Notes: a model not told the origin generated them from the sequence alone. Shown: positions 1-7,286, counted from the first letter of the stretch. The stretch is 20,091 bases of DNA from JAHCIE01 sp034431435 (GCA_034431435.1 DAOUDG010000042.1:1-20091); one strand, 5' to 3'. Translations and numbers: made by a program.

Positions 1-1
1 C

Positions 2-781
2 GGGACGCTGCTCAACCTGGTGGCCCTGGCGGTCGGGGAGCAAGCGAACCTGGCTGAGGGCCGGCGCCGACCGGTAACGCTGATCGTGGACGAGTTCCAT
101 ACCATGCCCGGCGCCGACTACGAAGCCATCCTGGCCGAACTGGCCAAGTATGGGGCCAACCTGGTGCTGGCGACGCAAAGCCTCACGCGGCTCGAAGCGC
201 TGGACCGCGAGCAGGGGCGCAGCCTGCGGGCGATGGTCTTTGCCAACCTGGATGGCCTGTTTGCCTTCCACACCAGCGCGGAGGACGCCCGCTACCTGGC
301 CCCCGAGCTGGGCGGCGCGGTGGATGTCCAGGACCTGGTAGAACTGGGCGACTACCAGTGCTACGCCCGGCTCTCGGTGGGTGGGGAGCGGCTGCCAACC
401 TTCTCGGTCCGTCTGGACCCCCCGCCCACGAGTGACCTGACCCTCCAGGCGACTCTGGCCGCCGCATCCGCCCAGCAGTATGGCCGCGAGCGCAGCCTGG
501 TCGAGGCCGAGATTCAGGCGGCCATGACGCGCGTGGACCTGGCGCGCGAGGCGGAGCGGAATTCGCAACAAACAGGGAAAGATGGGCCGGTCGTCAACCG
601 AGACGCCGAGCCGCGGGGCGAGGCACAGGTCCAGCCACAAGTCGAGCCGGTCAAAGGGCGGAGTAAACACCGCAAGCCCAAGCCGAAGCCCCACCAGGCG
701 TCGCTGCCGCAACTCGTGGTCAAGGCGCGACCGCTCGACGAGCCGGATGAGGAGGGTACGACGGAAGGGGAGGATGTATGA
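2..781 (+). CDS. VirD4/TraG-like coupling ATPase, C-terminal part (5' end outside window)
   Basis: The reading frame is open from base 2, so this is the C-terminal ~260 residues of a larger protein. A Walker B strand (VTLIVDEFHTMPG) is followed about 20 residues later by LVLATQSLTRL, the ATP-sensing strand typical of VirD4/TraG/TraD-family coupling proteins and related conjugation ATPases (TraM-recognition-type C-terminal half). The Walker A motif and any membrane anchor would lie left of the window. After residue ~140 the fold ends and a charged, low-complexity tail begins, with a basic KHRKPKPKP stretch and an acidic end. Such ATPases dock the relaxase-DNA complex at the secretion channel and power DNA transfer. 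The stop overlaps the next start (ATGA), so the two genes are probably translationally coupled. It could instead be a VirB4-like ATPase, but the adjacent replication-relaxation gene favours a coupling role. Confidence 0.75.
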   Translation, partial: GTLLNLVALAVGEQANLAEGRRRPVTLIVDEFHTMPGADYEAILAELAKYGANLVLATQSLTRLEALDREQGRSLRAMVFANLDGLFAFHTSAEDARYLAPELGGAVDVQDLVELGDYQCYARLSVGGERLPTFSVRLDPPPTSDLTLQATLAAASAQQYGRERSLVEAEIQAAMTRVDLAREAERNSQQTGKDGPVVNRDAEPRGEAQVQPQVEPVKGRSKHRKPKPKPHQASLPQLVVKARPLDEPDEEGTTEGEDV

Positions 782-2655
782 CCCGTCGGGTTTCGTGGCG
801 CGACGCTGAAGCGGCGGCGAAGTCTCTGAGCGATGCCGACCGGAGGCTGCTCTTGTTGCTGGTCCGTCTGCCATTCTCGTCGGTCAAGCTCCTGGCGCAA
901 CTGAACGGGCTGAGTGGAGCCGCGAGCGTCTACCGCACCCTGAACCGCCTGCGCGAGACGGGGGCAGTTGGGGCGCTGCAGTCGCCTTTTCGCTCAGGAC
1001 ACAGCGCGTCCTTGCTTTACCTCACCGACCTGGGCTTAGCGACGCTGGCCGTGGCCGAGGGCGTCGAACCGAGGGGCCTGGCGCGACGCGCTCGGATCCG
1101 AGGCCAGGACTTACTCGACCTCTTCCCTGGCCTGCCCCACCTCGTCGCCTGCTACGAACTTCTGGGCGCCCTGGCCGCTTCGCAGTCCGGCCAGCCCGAC
1201 CTACTCGCCTGGGAACGCCCCTGGCGGAGGCGCTACCACCCACCGACTGTGAAGAGCTTGAGCCGCGTTGAGGCGCCAGCCTACGCCGCCTTCGCCTGGG
1301 GCGCTGTCAGCGGGGAGTACCTCCTCATCCCAGACCTGGGCCTGGTCGCGCTGAACACTTATCGCCCGTTGCTCAACCACTTGCTGGCCTTGCGCCGCGC
1401 CCAGGTCGGCCGGCTGCCCCCGCTCCTCGTAGCGGCGCCGCATGCCGGCCGTGTCGAGGGTTGGCGCTGGCTCCTGGAAGATGTGAGCCAGGTCCGACGC
1501 GAAGCGGTCCTGGCGGCGGTCGTCACGACATGGGACCAGGTCCACGCAGGTACGCTCTACGTGACTCCTGCCCGCGGTCAGCGCCGCCTCCAGGCCGAGG
1601 GGTTGGTCCAGCGTCTACAGGCGCCGGTCATCCAACCACGCCCAAGTGGGCGACCCATCCCGGGGCTTGTCGATGGGAGGCTGGCAGCGGGAGCGAAGGG
1701 GGCAGGGCAGAGTTGGGGCGGCATCGCGCGTGAGCTAACGGCGACCGATCGGACGCTCCTGGACTTCATTGGTCGGCATCCGTTCCTCTCCGCCTCAGAC
1801 CTTGCCATCGTCATGAACTGGAGGCTGGCCTGGGCGGCGGCTCGCCTGGATCGCCTGCTGACCCTCGAGTTACTGCGCTACGTCGGACGGGAAGAGGTAG
1901 GTGAGGAGGTCGCCGCTGCGGGGCTAGTGGAGTTGACGGCGGCGGGCGTGGTCTTGGCCGCGGCCCACCAGGGGCTGTCGGTCAGGGTGGCCATTCGTCA
2001 TACTGGGCTGGTTGGAGGTGGACTTGACCATCCATTCGGCTCACGGGCCAACTTGGTGCAGAACTTCGCGCATACGGTGGGCGTCCATGCGCTCTTTATC
2101 AATCTCTACCGCACCGCCCAGCAGTTCAGGGCGAGAGGCAGTAACGACGCGGTTGTGGAGTGGTGGAACGCAGCCACGTGCGCTGAGCGCATGATCCGCC
2201 CCGATGCCTATGGCGTCTACCGCCGTGGGGGCGTCCCGTTCGGCTTCTTCCTCGAATATGACCGAGGCACCATGAACACGCGGGACTACCGCGCCAAGTT
2301 CAGTCGCTACTACACCTACCGTGACCGCTACCTCTTCAAGCGCCAGTACACGGGCATGCCGACGATTTTAGTGGTGACCAAGGATAACGCAACCGAGGAG
2401 CGGATCGCGGAGACTGTCAACGCTGTGGGTGTGGGGCGACTGCCACCACTTCCCATACTCCTGACGTGTGAGTGGCGGATCACCCGTGACCCTGGAAATA
2501 CAGAGGGTCTACTAGGCCGAGTGTGGCTTGCTCCAGGTGAAACCTTACCAGATCAGCATTTATCGATAGTGGACCATGCTGTGATAATGCATCACCTGGC
2601 TGATCGGCACATAGTTCTAGCAGGACCGCGACATGACCCGGAGGGATGTAAATGA
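778..2655 (+). CDS. Replication-relaxation family protein
   Basis: 625 residues with two winged-helix-like segments, at about residues 15-80 (starting LSDADRRLLLLLVRLPF) and 320-375 (starting LTATDRTLLDFIGRHPF). A C-terminal core at about 440-560 contains HTVGVHALFINLY, MIRPDAYGVYR and FFLEYDRGTMNTRDYRAK. The RPDAYG...FFLEYDRGT pattern is characteristic of the replication-relaxation (Replic_Relax) family, found on plasmids and conjugative elements of Gram-positive bacteria and Chloroflexota and thought to act in plasmid replication or as a relaxase-like DNA-processing protein. The duplicated winged-helix arrangement suggests sequence-specific DNA binding. The ATG overlaps the stop of the ATPase gene, and the stop overlaps the start of the next small gene, giving a tightly coupled trio. 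The exact biochemical activity of this family is poorly defined. Base composition becomes more AT-rich over the last ~150 bases. Confidence 0.8.
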   Translation: MTRRVSWRDAEAAAKSLSDADRRLLLLLVRLPFSSVKLLAQLNGLSGAASVYRTLNRLRETGAVGALQSPFRSGHSASLLYLTDLGLATLAVAEGVEPRGLARRARIRGQDLLDLFPGLPHLVACYELLGALAASQSGQPDLLAWERPWRRRYHPPTVKSLSRVEAPAYAAFAWGAVSGEYLLIPDLGLVALNTYRPLLNHLLALRRAQVGRLPPLLVAAPHAGRVEGWRWLLEDVSQVRREAVLAAVVTTWDQVHAGTLYVTPARGQRRLQAEGLVQRLQAPVIQPRPSGRPIPGLVDGRLAAGAKGAGQSWGGIARELTATDRTLLDFIGRHPFLSASDLAIVMNWRLAWAAARLDRLLTLELLRYVGREEVGEEVAAAGLVELTAAGVVLAAAHQGLSVRVAIRHTGLVGGGLDHPFGSRANLVQNFAHTVGVHALFINLYRTAQQFRARGSNDAVVEWWNAATCAERMIRPDAYGVYRRGGVPFGFFLEYDRGTMNTRDYRAKFSRYYTYRDRYLFKRQYTGMPTILVVTKDNATEERIAETVNAVGVGRLPPLPILLTCEWRITRDPGNTEGLLGRVWLAPGETLPDQHLSIVDHAVIMHHLADRHIVLAGPRHDPEGCK

Positions 2656-2864
2656 CCAAGTCCATCCGCACGTCCAAGCCATTGCGAATTCAGCGGGTCC
2701 ACAGCTCGTGTCCCGACCGATTGCTGAAGGCGCTAAAGGTGCTGCTGTCGGATGAAGAGATACAGGTGTTAGTGGACCATGTCCGGGGAGATATCAACCC
2801 CGCTAGACGGACGAAGACGGCGAGAAAGCAGGTGGTTGTACGAGGCGATGAAGTTCCTCTTTGA
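2652..2864 (+). CDS. Small basic hypothetical protein (70 aa), coupled to the replication-relaxation gene
   Basis: The start overlaps the upstream stop as ATGA and has a GGAGG sequence about 7 bases upstream, inside the end of the preceding gene, so a real coding gene is likely. The protein is strongly basic at both ends (TSKPLRIQRVHSS and INPARRTKTARKQ) with a central predicted helix (LLKALKVLLSDEEIQVLVDHV). I do not recognise a family. Its position directly behind the replication-relaxation gene and its charge suggest a DNA-binding accessory of the element, such as a relaxosome or copy-control factor, but that is inference from context only. Confidence 0.55.
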   Translation: MTKSIRTSKPLRIQRVHSSCPDRLLKALKVLLSDEEIQVLVDHVRGDINPARRTKTARKQVVVRGDEVPL

Positions 2865-2916
2865 TTCATCTTACGAAGGAGCGTTTCGCTCAATTGGTCT
2901 TACTTAGTACCCATAC

Positions 2917-2945
2917 TTGCATCTTTGCCCCGTGTTTCATATACT
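2917..2945 (+). promoter_or_regulatory. Candidate promoter of the serine recombinase
   Basis: TTGCAT at 2917-2922 and TATACT at 2940-2945 are separated by 17 bases. The -10 box matches the sigma-A consensus at five of six positions and the -35 at three. It lies in the AT-richer gap upstream of the recombinase and would give a leader of about 150 bases. The small ORF ending at 3125 lies partly in that leader. Confidence 0.4.
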
Positions 2946-3020
2946 TCCTGCACGCCTTTGGTTCATTTGTTCGACCCCAGAGGTGAAATCCGTCTTCAAA
3001 GTACACTAGACAGACTGGAA

Positions 3021-3125
3021 ATGCACGGTGTTCCATACATTACGCTGCAAGACGTAGCGGACCGAGTCCAAAGTCTCAGCGGTGTGTTCAAGCAGGAGGT
3101 GCATCATGGTGCAGAAACCTGTTGA
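3021..3125 (+). CDS. Possible short leader ORF overlapping the recombinase start
   Basis: An open frame runs from at least 2925 to a TGA at 3125 and overlaps the first 20 bases of the recombinase gene. It has no convincing ribosome binding site. If the promoter at 2917-2945 is used, the first in-transcript ATG is at 3021, giving 34 residues (beginning MHGVPYITLQDVADRV). No family is recognised. It may be an unexpressed frame, or a leader peptide that couples or gates translation of the recombinase. Low confidence. Confidence 0.18.
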   Translation: MHGVPYITLQDVADRVQSLSGVFKQEVHHGAETC

Positions 3126-4713
3126 GTTTATCGGGAAGATCATCCGGGTAGCAATCTACTGTCGAGTGTCTACCGATGACCAGGAGGAACTTGGAACTAT
3201 TGCTGACCAGGTCAACTACGCTCGCCACTTTGTCGAAGAACGCAACCTGGTAGTATACGATTGGTACCTGGATGATGGAGTATCCGGAACACTGCCTTTG
3301 GAGCTTCGTCCTGAAGGTTCTCGACTTCTTAGGGATGCGGATGCCAGACGCTTCCAGGTGGTATACTGTTACAATATGACCCGCTGGGCCCGCGATACTT
3401 TATACTACTTGTTGGGAGAAAGATATTTGAAGGAGCGGAGCATCGAACTTCGGTTCATGCGAGAGAATCTTGATTTATCGAATCCTGCTGGCCGTATTCA
3501 GGCGACAATGCTTGCGGGCTTTTCTGAGTATGAACGTGCTTTGATTCTAGAGAGGACGATGAGCGGCCGCCTACGTGTCATCAATGAGGGCTGCTGGGTG
3601 GGTGGACAGCCACCTTATGGATACAAGGTGGTTCCCAATGCAGAGGGGAGGCGTAAGGTTCTCGAGATATTTGAGGACGAAGCAAGAATTGTCCGTCAGA
3701 TGTACGGCTGGTACGTATATGACAAATGGAGCTTCGACACCATAGCCGTGCATCTTAATTCAATGGGTATCCCTTCCTCGTCGCGCACCCGTAAGCATCA
3801 CAAGAATACATCGGCCCTATGGCAGGCTGCGACGATTGGCAAGATGGTACATAATCCTGTATATAAAGGCGAGTACGTCTATCGTAAAGTTAGGAAGTGG
3901 CTTAATGAGCAGGGGAAGGTCCGCAATACTCGGCTCGATCCCAGTGAGCACATAACTATTGCTGTACCAGCAATAATCCCAAACGAACTTTGGGAACAGG
4001 CTCAACAGCAGACAGAAGCTAACAGGAAAGCGCCAAAGGCCAGCGCAAAGCGGGAATACCTGCTGACCGGTGTTATGGTATGCGGCAACTGCGGCTATCC
4101 TTATACCGGATCGGGAGGTCATACGCGAGGACGAATGTACTACAAGTGCAGTTCGCAGGTGATTAAGCGAGTCAACAAGCCCGTTGATTGTCATAACCGG
4201 ATGATACGCGCTGATAAGGTTGAGGAGGCGGTTTGGTCCGATGTTAGTTATTGGCTGTCGCATCCTGAGAAAATGCAAGAAATGATTGAAGTCAAGGTTA
4301 AGGAATATACAAGGCAGGTGCGCCCAATTGAAGATGAACTTGCAGAGATTGAGAGAGCTCTATCTCAGAAACATGCTGCGCGCAAGAAGATCAGAGATAT
4401 GTTTATGCATGAGTGGATTTCTGCCGAGGAGGCCGAAGCTGACTTGAAAGATTTGCAGCGACAAATCGAGGGCCTCCAACAGAGAAAGCAGGAGCTGCAC
4501 TCTAGCCACCAGGAAGTAGAGGAAGGGCAGAGTATCCTCGTGTCCGCTCAGATCGTACTCAAGAAGCTGCGAGAGAGAATTGAAGGAGCTGAATTCAAGA
4601 CAAGGAAGGAGATTGTGAGAACAATCATCGACAAGGTCGTCGTTCATACAGGTCGCGTCGAGATTTTTTATGTCTTTACCCCGCTAGGTGGAAGTGCGAA
4701 TGTGAACAGGTAG
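3106..4713 (+). CDS. Large serine recombinase / integrase
   Basis: 535 residues from an ATG at 3106, chosen because AGGAGG lies 7 bases upstream; GTG at 3082 is in frame but has no such site. The resolvase-type N-terminal catalytic domain (about 14-160) carries the nucleophile Ser22 in AIYCRVSTDDQ. A recombinase domain (about 175-300) includes PPYGYKVVPN and ATIGKMVHNPVYKGEYVYR. A zinc ribbon uses Cys326, Cys329, Cys348 and Cys362 and is followed by a long coiled coil (about 395-490). This is the full architecture of large serine integrases of phages and ICEs, which join attP and attB without homology. The gene is AT-richer than the host genes. Its last codons run into the interrupted amylase, and its stop codon appears to come from host DNA. 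Confidence 0.92.
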   Translation: MVQKPVEFIGKIIRVAIYCRVSTDDQEELGTIADQVNYARHFVEERNLVVYDWYLDDGVSGTLPLELRPEGSRLLRDADARRFQVVYCYNMTRWARDTLYYLLGERYLKERSIELRFMRENLDLSNPAGRIQATMLAGFSEYERALILERTMSGRLRVINEGCWVGGQPPYGYKVVPNAEGRRKVLEIFEDEARIVRQMYGWYVYDKWSFDTIAVHLNSMGIPSSSRTRKHHKNTSALWQAATIGKMVHNPVYKGEYVYRKVRKWLNEQGKVRNTRLDPSEHITIAVPAIIPNELWEQAQQQTEANRKAPKASAKREYLLTGVMVCGNCGYPYTGSGGHTRGRMYYKCSSQVIKRVNKPVDCHNRMIRADKVEEAVWSDVSYWLSHPEKMQEMIEVKVKEYTRQVRPIEDELAEIERALSQKHAARKKIRDMFMHEWISAEEAEADLKDLQRQIEGLQQRKQELHSSHQEVEEGQSILVSAQIVLKKLRERIEGAEFKTRKEIVRTIIDKVVVHTGRVEIFYVFTPLGGSANVNR

Positions 4714-5513
4714 TTCATCACCGCGTCGAACTGGTCGCCCTGGAGCCAACGTCGCGCGTCGTGCCAGATCTCGCCGACAATGTAGGCGTCGGGGTTGACC
4801 CCCTTGACGCGACGGCGAAACTCCCGCCAGAACTCGTCATCGTCGATTTCGTTGGGCACGTCCAGCCGCCAGCCGTCGATCCCATACTCAACCCAATGTT
4901 CTCCGACGCCCCATAGAAACTCTCGAACGGCGGGCGTGTCGGTGTTGAACTTGGGGAGCGCGGGCAGGTCGAACCAGCAGGCATAGTTGGGCGGCTTGAC
5001 CGGGTCGTAAGGGTGCAGCGGCCAGTCGCGTACGGTGAACCAGTCGATATACGGCGACTGGCCGCCATTTTCCAGAATATGGTTGAACTGGAAGAAACCG
5101 CGACTGGCGTGGTTGAACACACCATCCAGGACAACACGCATGCCGCGCCGGTGGGCCTCATCCAGCAGCAGCCGCAAGGCGGCGTTGCCACCCAGAATCG
5201 GGTCCACGTTGTAGTAGTCGTAGGTGTGATAGCGATGGTTCGCCGTCGACTGGAAGACTGGCGTGAAGTACACCGCCGTCACCCCCAGGTCCTGGAGATA
5301 ATCCAGGCGTTCGGCCACCCCGATCAGGTCGCCCCCCTTGAAGCCGTCGTAGGTCGGCGGCGCGCCCCACAGCTCCAGGAAGTTCGGTTTGGGAACCCGG
5401 TCGCTCTGGGCAAAGCGATCGGGGAAGATCTGGTAGAAGATAGCATCTTTGACCCACTCCGGCGTGACGGGCGCGCTCGCCGCGTGCCTCGATGCAGCCC
5501 CATGTTCTATCAC
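4668..5513 (-). pseudogene. GH13 alpha-amylase/neopullulanase-type glycosidase, truncated at 3' end by element insertion
   Basis: GTG start at 5513 with AGGAG seven bases upstream. The 281-residue product begins directly with the catalytic barrel (VKDAIFYQIFPDRFA), with no N-terminal carbohydrate-binding domain. Visible motifs are HTYDYYNVDP, region I DGVFNH (130-135), region II GWRLDV with the nucleophile Asp218, and region III IVGEIW with the acid/base Glu248. Region IV (the second catalytic Asp, usually in a NHD motif), the rest of the barrel and the C-terminal domain are missing. After MNYLF (266-270) the last ~10 codons come from the mobile element. Intact relatives (cyclomaltodextrinase, neopullulanase, maltogenic amylase) hydrolyse alpha-glucans and are roughly twice this length. 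Without the second catalytic Asp the product should be inactive. The rest of the gene presumably lies beyond the element's left end, and excision would restore it. Confidence 0.85.
4690..4712. other. Inferred element-host junction (attachment site region) inside the GH13 gene
   Basis: Read on the minus strand, amylase sequence is recognisable through Asp-Ala-Val-Met-Asn-Tyr-Leu-Phe and then changes to about ten unrelated residues before a TAA at 4668. Read on the plus strand, the recombinase frame runs through the same bases to a TAG at 4711-4713 that is antisense to the conserved Asn-Tyr codons. The crossover must lie in or next to this interval. The exact dinucleotide cannot be fixed without the other att site. 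Confidence 0.6.
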
Positions 5514-5531
5514 ACGTCATCTCCTGAAGAG

Positions 5532-5560
5532 TTGAAGAATAGGCCCGACCCGCGTACAAT
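5532..5560 (+). promoter_or_regulatory. Candidate promoter of the TPR / OCD-like operon
   Basis: TTGAAG (5532-5537) and TACAAT (5555-5560) are separated by 17 bases; the -10 matches five of six positions. It lies 30 bases before the ATG at 5590. Its boxes overlap the divergent promoter for the amylase, so the two may compete for polymerase. Confidence 0.5.
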
Positions 5561-5563
5561 CAA
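5536..5563 (-). promoter_or_regulatory. Candidate promoter of the GH13 gene
   Basis: On the minus strand TTGATT (5563-5558) and TATTCT (5541-5536) are 16 bases apart; each matches four of six consensus positions. The expected transcript start is about 15 bases before the GTG, just enough to include its AGGAG site. It overlaps the divergent promoter of the TPR gene. Confidence 0.4.
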
Positions 5564-5589
5564 GGCCAGCCAGCCATTGAGAGACTTGC

Positions 5590-6279
5590 ATGCCTGACCC
5601 TTCGCCCACCCGTGACGACAACTTCTTCGGCCGCCTGATCCTCGCCGCCCTGGTCATCCTGGTGGCCCTGGGGGTGGTGTGGGCCTACGTCGTCAACCGC
5701 CCCGTTATTGGCGGCGTAGCCCCGCCCGGCCAACCCGGCTCCATCCTGGCCGTCCCCACCGACCGCCCTTCCGGTATCCGCGCGCCTGGCGTCGCTGCCC
5801 AGGGGGCGCAGCCTCCGATGCCCCAGGTCGGGGCGGCCGTCCCGAAAGCCGTGCCCGCTGCGCCCAAAGTCAGCGTTCCGCCCGCCGCCGCGCCCGCTGG
5901 GGCCACCGACCCTGACGCGGCGGGCGCCGCCGCCAACGCCGGCAACCAAGCGTCGCAGCGCCAGGATTGGGACACCGCGATTCGCGAGTTTAGCCGCGCC
6001 ATCGAGCTTGCCCCATCGGGAGTTTACTACAGCCTGCGCGGTGATGTCTACTGGCGGGCGGGGAAGCTCGAGGAGGCCCTGGCCGACTATGACCAGGCCG
6101 TGGCCCTCGACCCGGCCAACCCCGACGGCTATTTTGGCCGCGGGCGCGTGCAGAAGGATCGCGGCGAGAGCGCCGCCGCCGCCAGTGACTTTCAGCAGTT
6201 CCTGGACCTCAAGCCGGATGACAGCGCCAACGCGGGTATCCGAGAGCAGGCCCAGCAGTGGCTCGACGAGCTTAGGTAG
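5590..6279 (+). CDS. Membrane-anchored TPR protein
   Basis: 229 residues. A short N-terminal stretch is followed by one hydrophobic helix (about 15-37, RLILAALVILVALGVVWAYVV), then a long Pro/Ala/Gly-rich linker (about 45-115), then tetratricopeptide repeats (about 116-215; GNQASQRQDWDTAIREFSRAIEL, LRGDVYWRAGKLEEALADYDQAVALDP, FGRGRVQKDRGESAAAASDFQQFLDLKP). The layout suggests a single-pass membrane anchor with a TPR scaffold on a flexible tether, probably outside the membrane. The TPR domain would mediate protein-protein contacts; the partner is unknown. A GAGAG sequence sits about 6 bases before the ATG. The next gene starts three bases after its stop, so the two are co-transcribed. Confidence 0.75.
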   Translation: MPDPSPTRDDNFFGRLILAALVILVALGVVWAYVVNRPVIGGVAPPGQPGSILAVPTDRPSGIRAPGVAAQGAQPPMPQVGAAVPKAVPAAPKVSVPPAAAPAGATDPDAAGAAANAGNQASQRQDWDTAIREFSRAIELAPSGVYYSLRGDVYWRAGKLEEALADYDQAVALDPANPDGYFGRGRVQKDRGESAAAASDFQQFLDLKPDDSANAGIREQAQQWLDELR

Positions 6280-6282
6280 CCG

Positions 6283-7221
6283 ATGACGCCCACGGTCCTG
6301 TACGACGCCGACGTCGATCGCCTCAGCCTGGCCGAGGCGATTGACATTCTGGTTGGCGTGTTCAAGGCGCGAGCGAGCCACGGCGTCATTGCGCCACCCC
6401 GCTGGAGCGTCGCGACACCCCAGGGCAGTCTCGTCTTCACCGCGGGAGCCGTCCTGCCGCAGAATGTGATTGGGGCGCGCGCCTACACGACGATGAGCGG
6501 CCACGGCTCCGACGCGACCCAATGCGTCAGTGTCTTCGACGGCACGACGGGCGTGCTGCGCGGCATTGTCATCGGCAACCGGCTGGGGCAGATGCGGAAC
6601 GCGGCCATCGGCGGCGTCGCCGCCAGGTACCTCGCCAACCCGGACGCCGCCATCGTAGGGGTGATCGGGGCGGGCAGCCAGGCCCACCTGCATCTGCTGG
6701 CCCTGGCGGCCGTGCATCGCCTGCGCGCCGTCCGCATCTTCAGCCCCACCCAGGCTCATCGCACCGCCCTGGCTCTCGACATCGGACGCGCGCTGAACAT
6801 ACCGGTCGCGCCGGTGAATAGCGCCGAAAGCGCGGTGCGGGATGCTGACATTGTTATCCTGGCGACTACCAGCGCCGAGCCGGTTCTCGACGGCCAGTGG
6901 CTGAAGCCCGGCGCGCACGTCCACTCGCTAGGCCCCAAACGCAAGGACCGCCACGAGCTGGACCAGACGGCCCTCGACCGGGCAGCTCTTGTCGCGACAG
7001 ACGCGCCCCACCAGCTGGCGACGGAGGGCGAGCAGGGCTTGCTGTACGGCACGCCCTGGCAGGCTCGACTGACAGACCTGGCTGACGTGGTCGTGGGGCG
7101 CGCCAAGCGCCCCAATGCGCGCGCCATCACCATCTTCCTGTCGGCGGGCCTCGCCGGCACCGAGGTCGCCCTGGCCGCCTGGCTCATCGGCGCACCCGGC
7201 CCCGACCCCCCCGCCGAATAG
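6283..7221 (+). CDS. Ornithine cyclodeaminase / mu-crystallin family protein
   Basis: 312 residues. The Rossmann segment GVIGAGSQAHLHLLAL (about 126-141) and downstream DADIVILATTSAEPVL and KPGAHVHSLG are diagnostic of the OCD/mu-crystallin family, NAD(P)-dependent enzymes that include ornithine cyclodeaminase, alanine dehydrogenase, ketimine reductase and opine-type synthases. The MRNAA motif (Arg105) matches the substrate-binding arginine of the family. The position usually held by the catalytic lysine (GxK before the aromatic strand) reads GARAY here, with Arg66, so classic ornithine cyclodeaminase activity is doubtful. The gene starts three bases after the TPR gene, with only a weak ribosome site. 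The substrate cannot be named from sequence. Confidence 0.8.
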   Translation: MTPTVLYDADVDRLSLAEAIDILVGVFKARASHGVIAPPRWSVATPQGSLVFTAGAVLPQNVIGARAYTTMSGHGSDATQCVSVFDGTTGVLRGIVIGNRLGQMRNAAIGGVAARYLANPDAAIVGVIGAGSQAHLHLLALAAVHRLRAVRIFSPTQAHRTALALDIGRALNIPVAPVNSAESAVRDADIVILATTSAEPVLDGQWLKPGAHVHSLGPKRKDRHELDQTALDRAALVATDAPHQLATEGEQGLLYGTPWQARLTDLADVVVGRAKRPNARAITIFLSAGLAGTEVALAAWLIGAPGPDPPAE

Positions 7222-7260
7222 CATCGACAGTCATCGGGCCGTGTCGCTGTCAGCAACGGC

Positions 7261-7286
7261 AAAAAGCCTCAGCCAACAGCTGAGGC
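7261..7286 (-). terminator. Intrinsic terminator downstream of the phosphoesterase gene
   Basis: GCCTCAGC (7266-7273) pairs perfectly with GCTGAGGC (7279-7286) around a 5-base loop. On the minus strand the hairpin is followed directly by five T residues (7265-7261). It lies about 65 bases beyond the stop of the minus-strand phosphoesterase. The plus-strand side has no T run, so termination of the OCD-like transcript here would be weak. Confidence 0.8.

Larger units (their letters stand above)
1..4705. mobile_element. Right end of an integrated conjugative or mobilizable element (left end outside window)
   Basis: The left 4.7 kb holds transfer-type genes (coupling ATPase, replication-relaxation protein, small basic protein) followed by a large serine recombinase that ends exactly where a minus-strand GH13 amylase gene is interrupted. 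The recombinase lies at the very edge of the element, the usual place for an integrase gene. The recombinase region is visibly AT-richer than the host genes to the right, while the transfer genes are GC-rich. The right boundary is inferred to lie between about 4690 and 4712, because amylase-family sequence is recognisable up to the Met-Asn-Tyr-Leu-Phe motif and lost immediately afterwards. The left boundary, the att core and the remaining genes are not in the window, so whether the element is self-transmissible (a full type IV secretion system) or only mobilizable cannot be judged. Confidence 0.75.

Noticed and set aside
20..781. The GTG at base 20 as the real start of the ATPase gene
   Set aside because: The frame is open to the left edge, and the Walker B motif so near the start shows that the N-terminal half is missing from the window.
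2879..2891. Small hairpin (GAGCG, TTT loop, CGCTC) after the 70-residue gene as a terminator
   Set aside because: The stem is only 5 bp and no T run follows.
3082..3105. GTG at 3082 as the recombinase start
   Set aside because: ATG 3106 has AGGAGG seven bases upstream; the GTG start would put that site inside the coding region and add eight non-conserved residues.
5560..6924. Long minus-strand open frame across the TPR and OCD-like genes
   Set aside because: It is Gly/Arg/Ala-rich without motifs and runs opposite two recognisable genes; an artefact of high GC.
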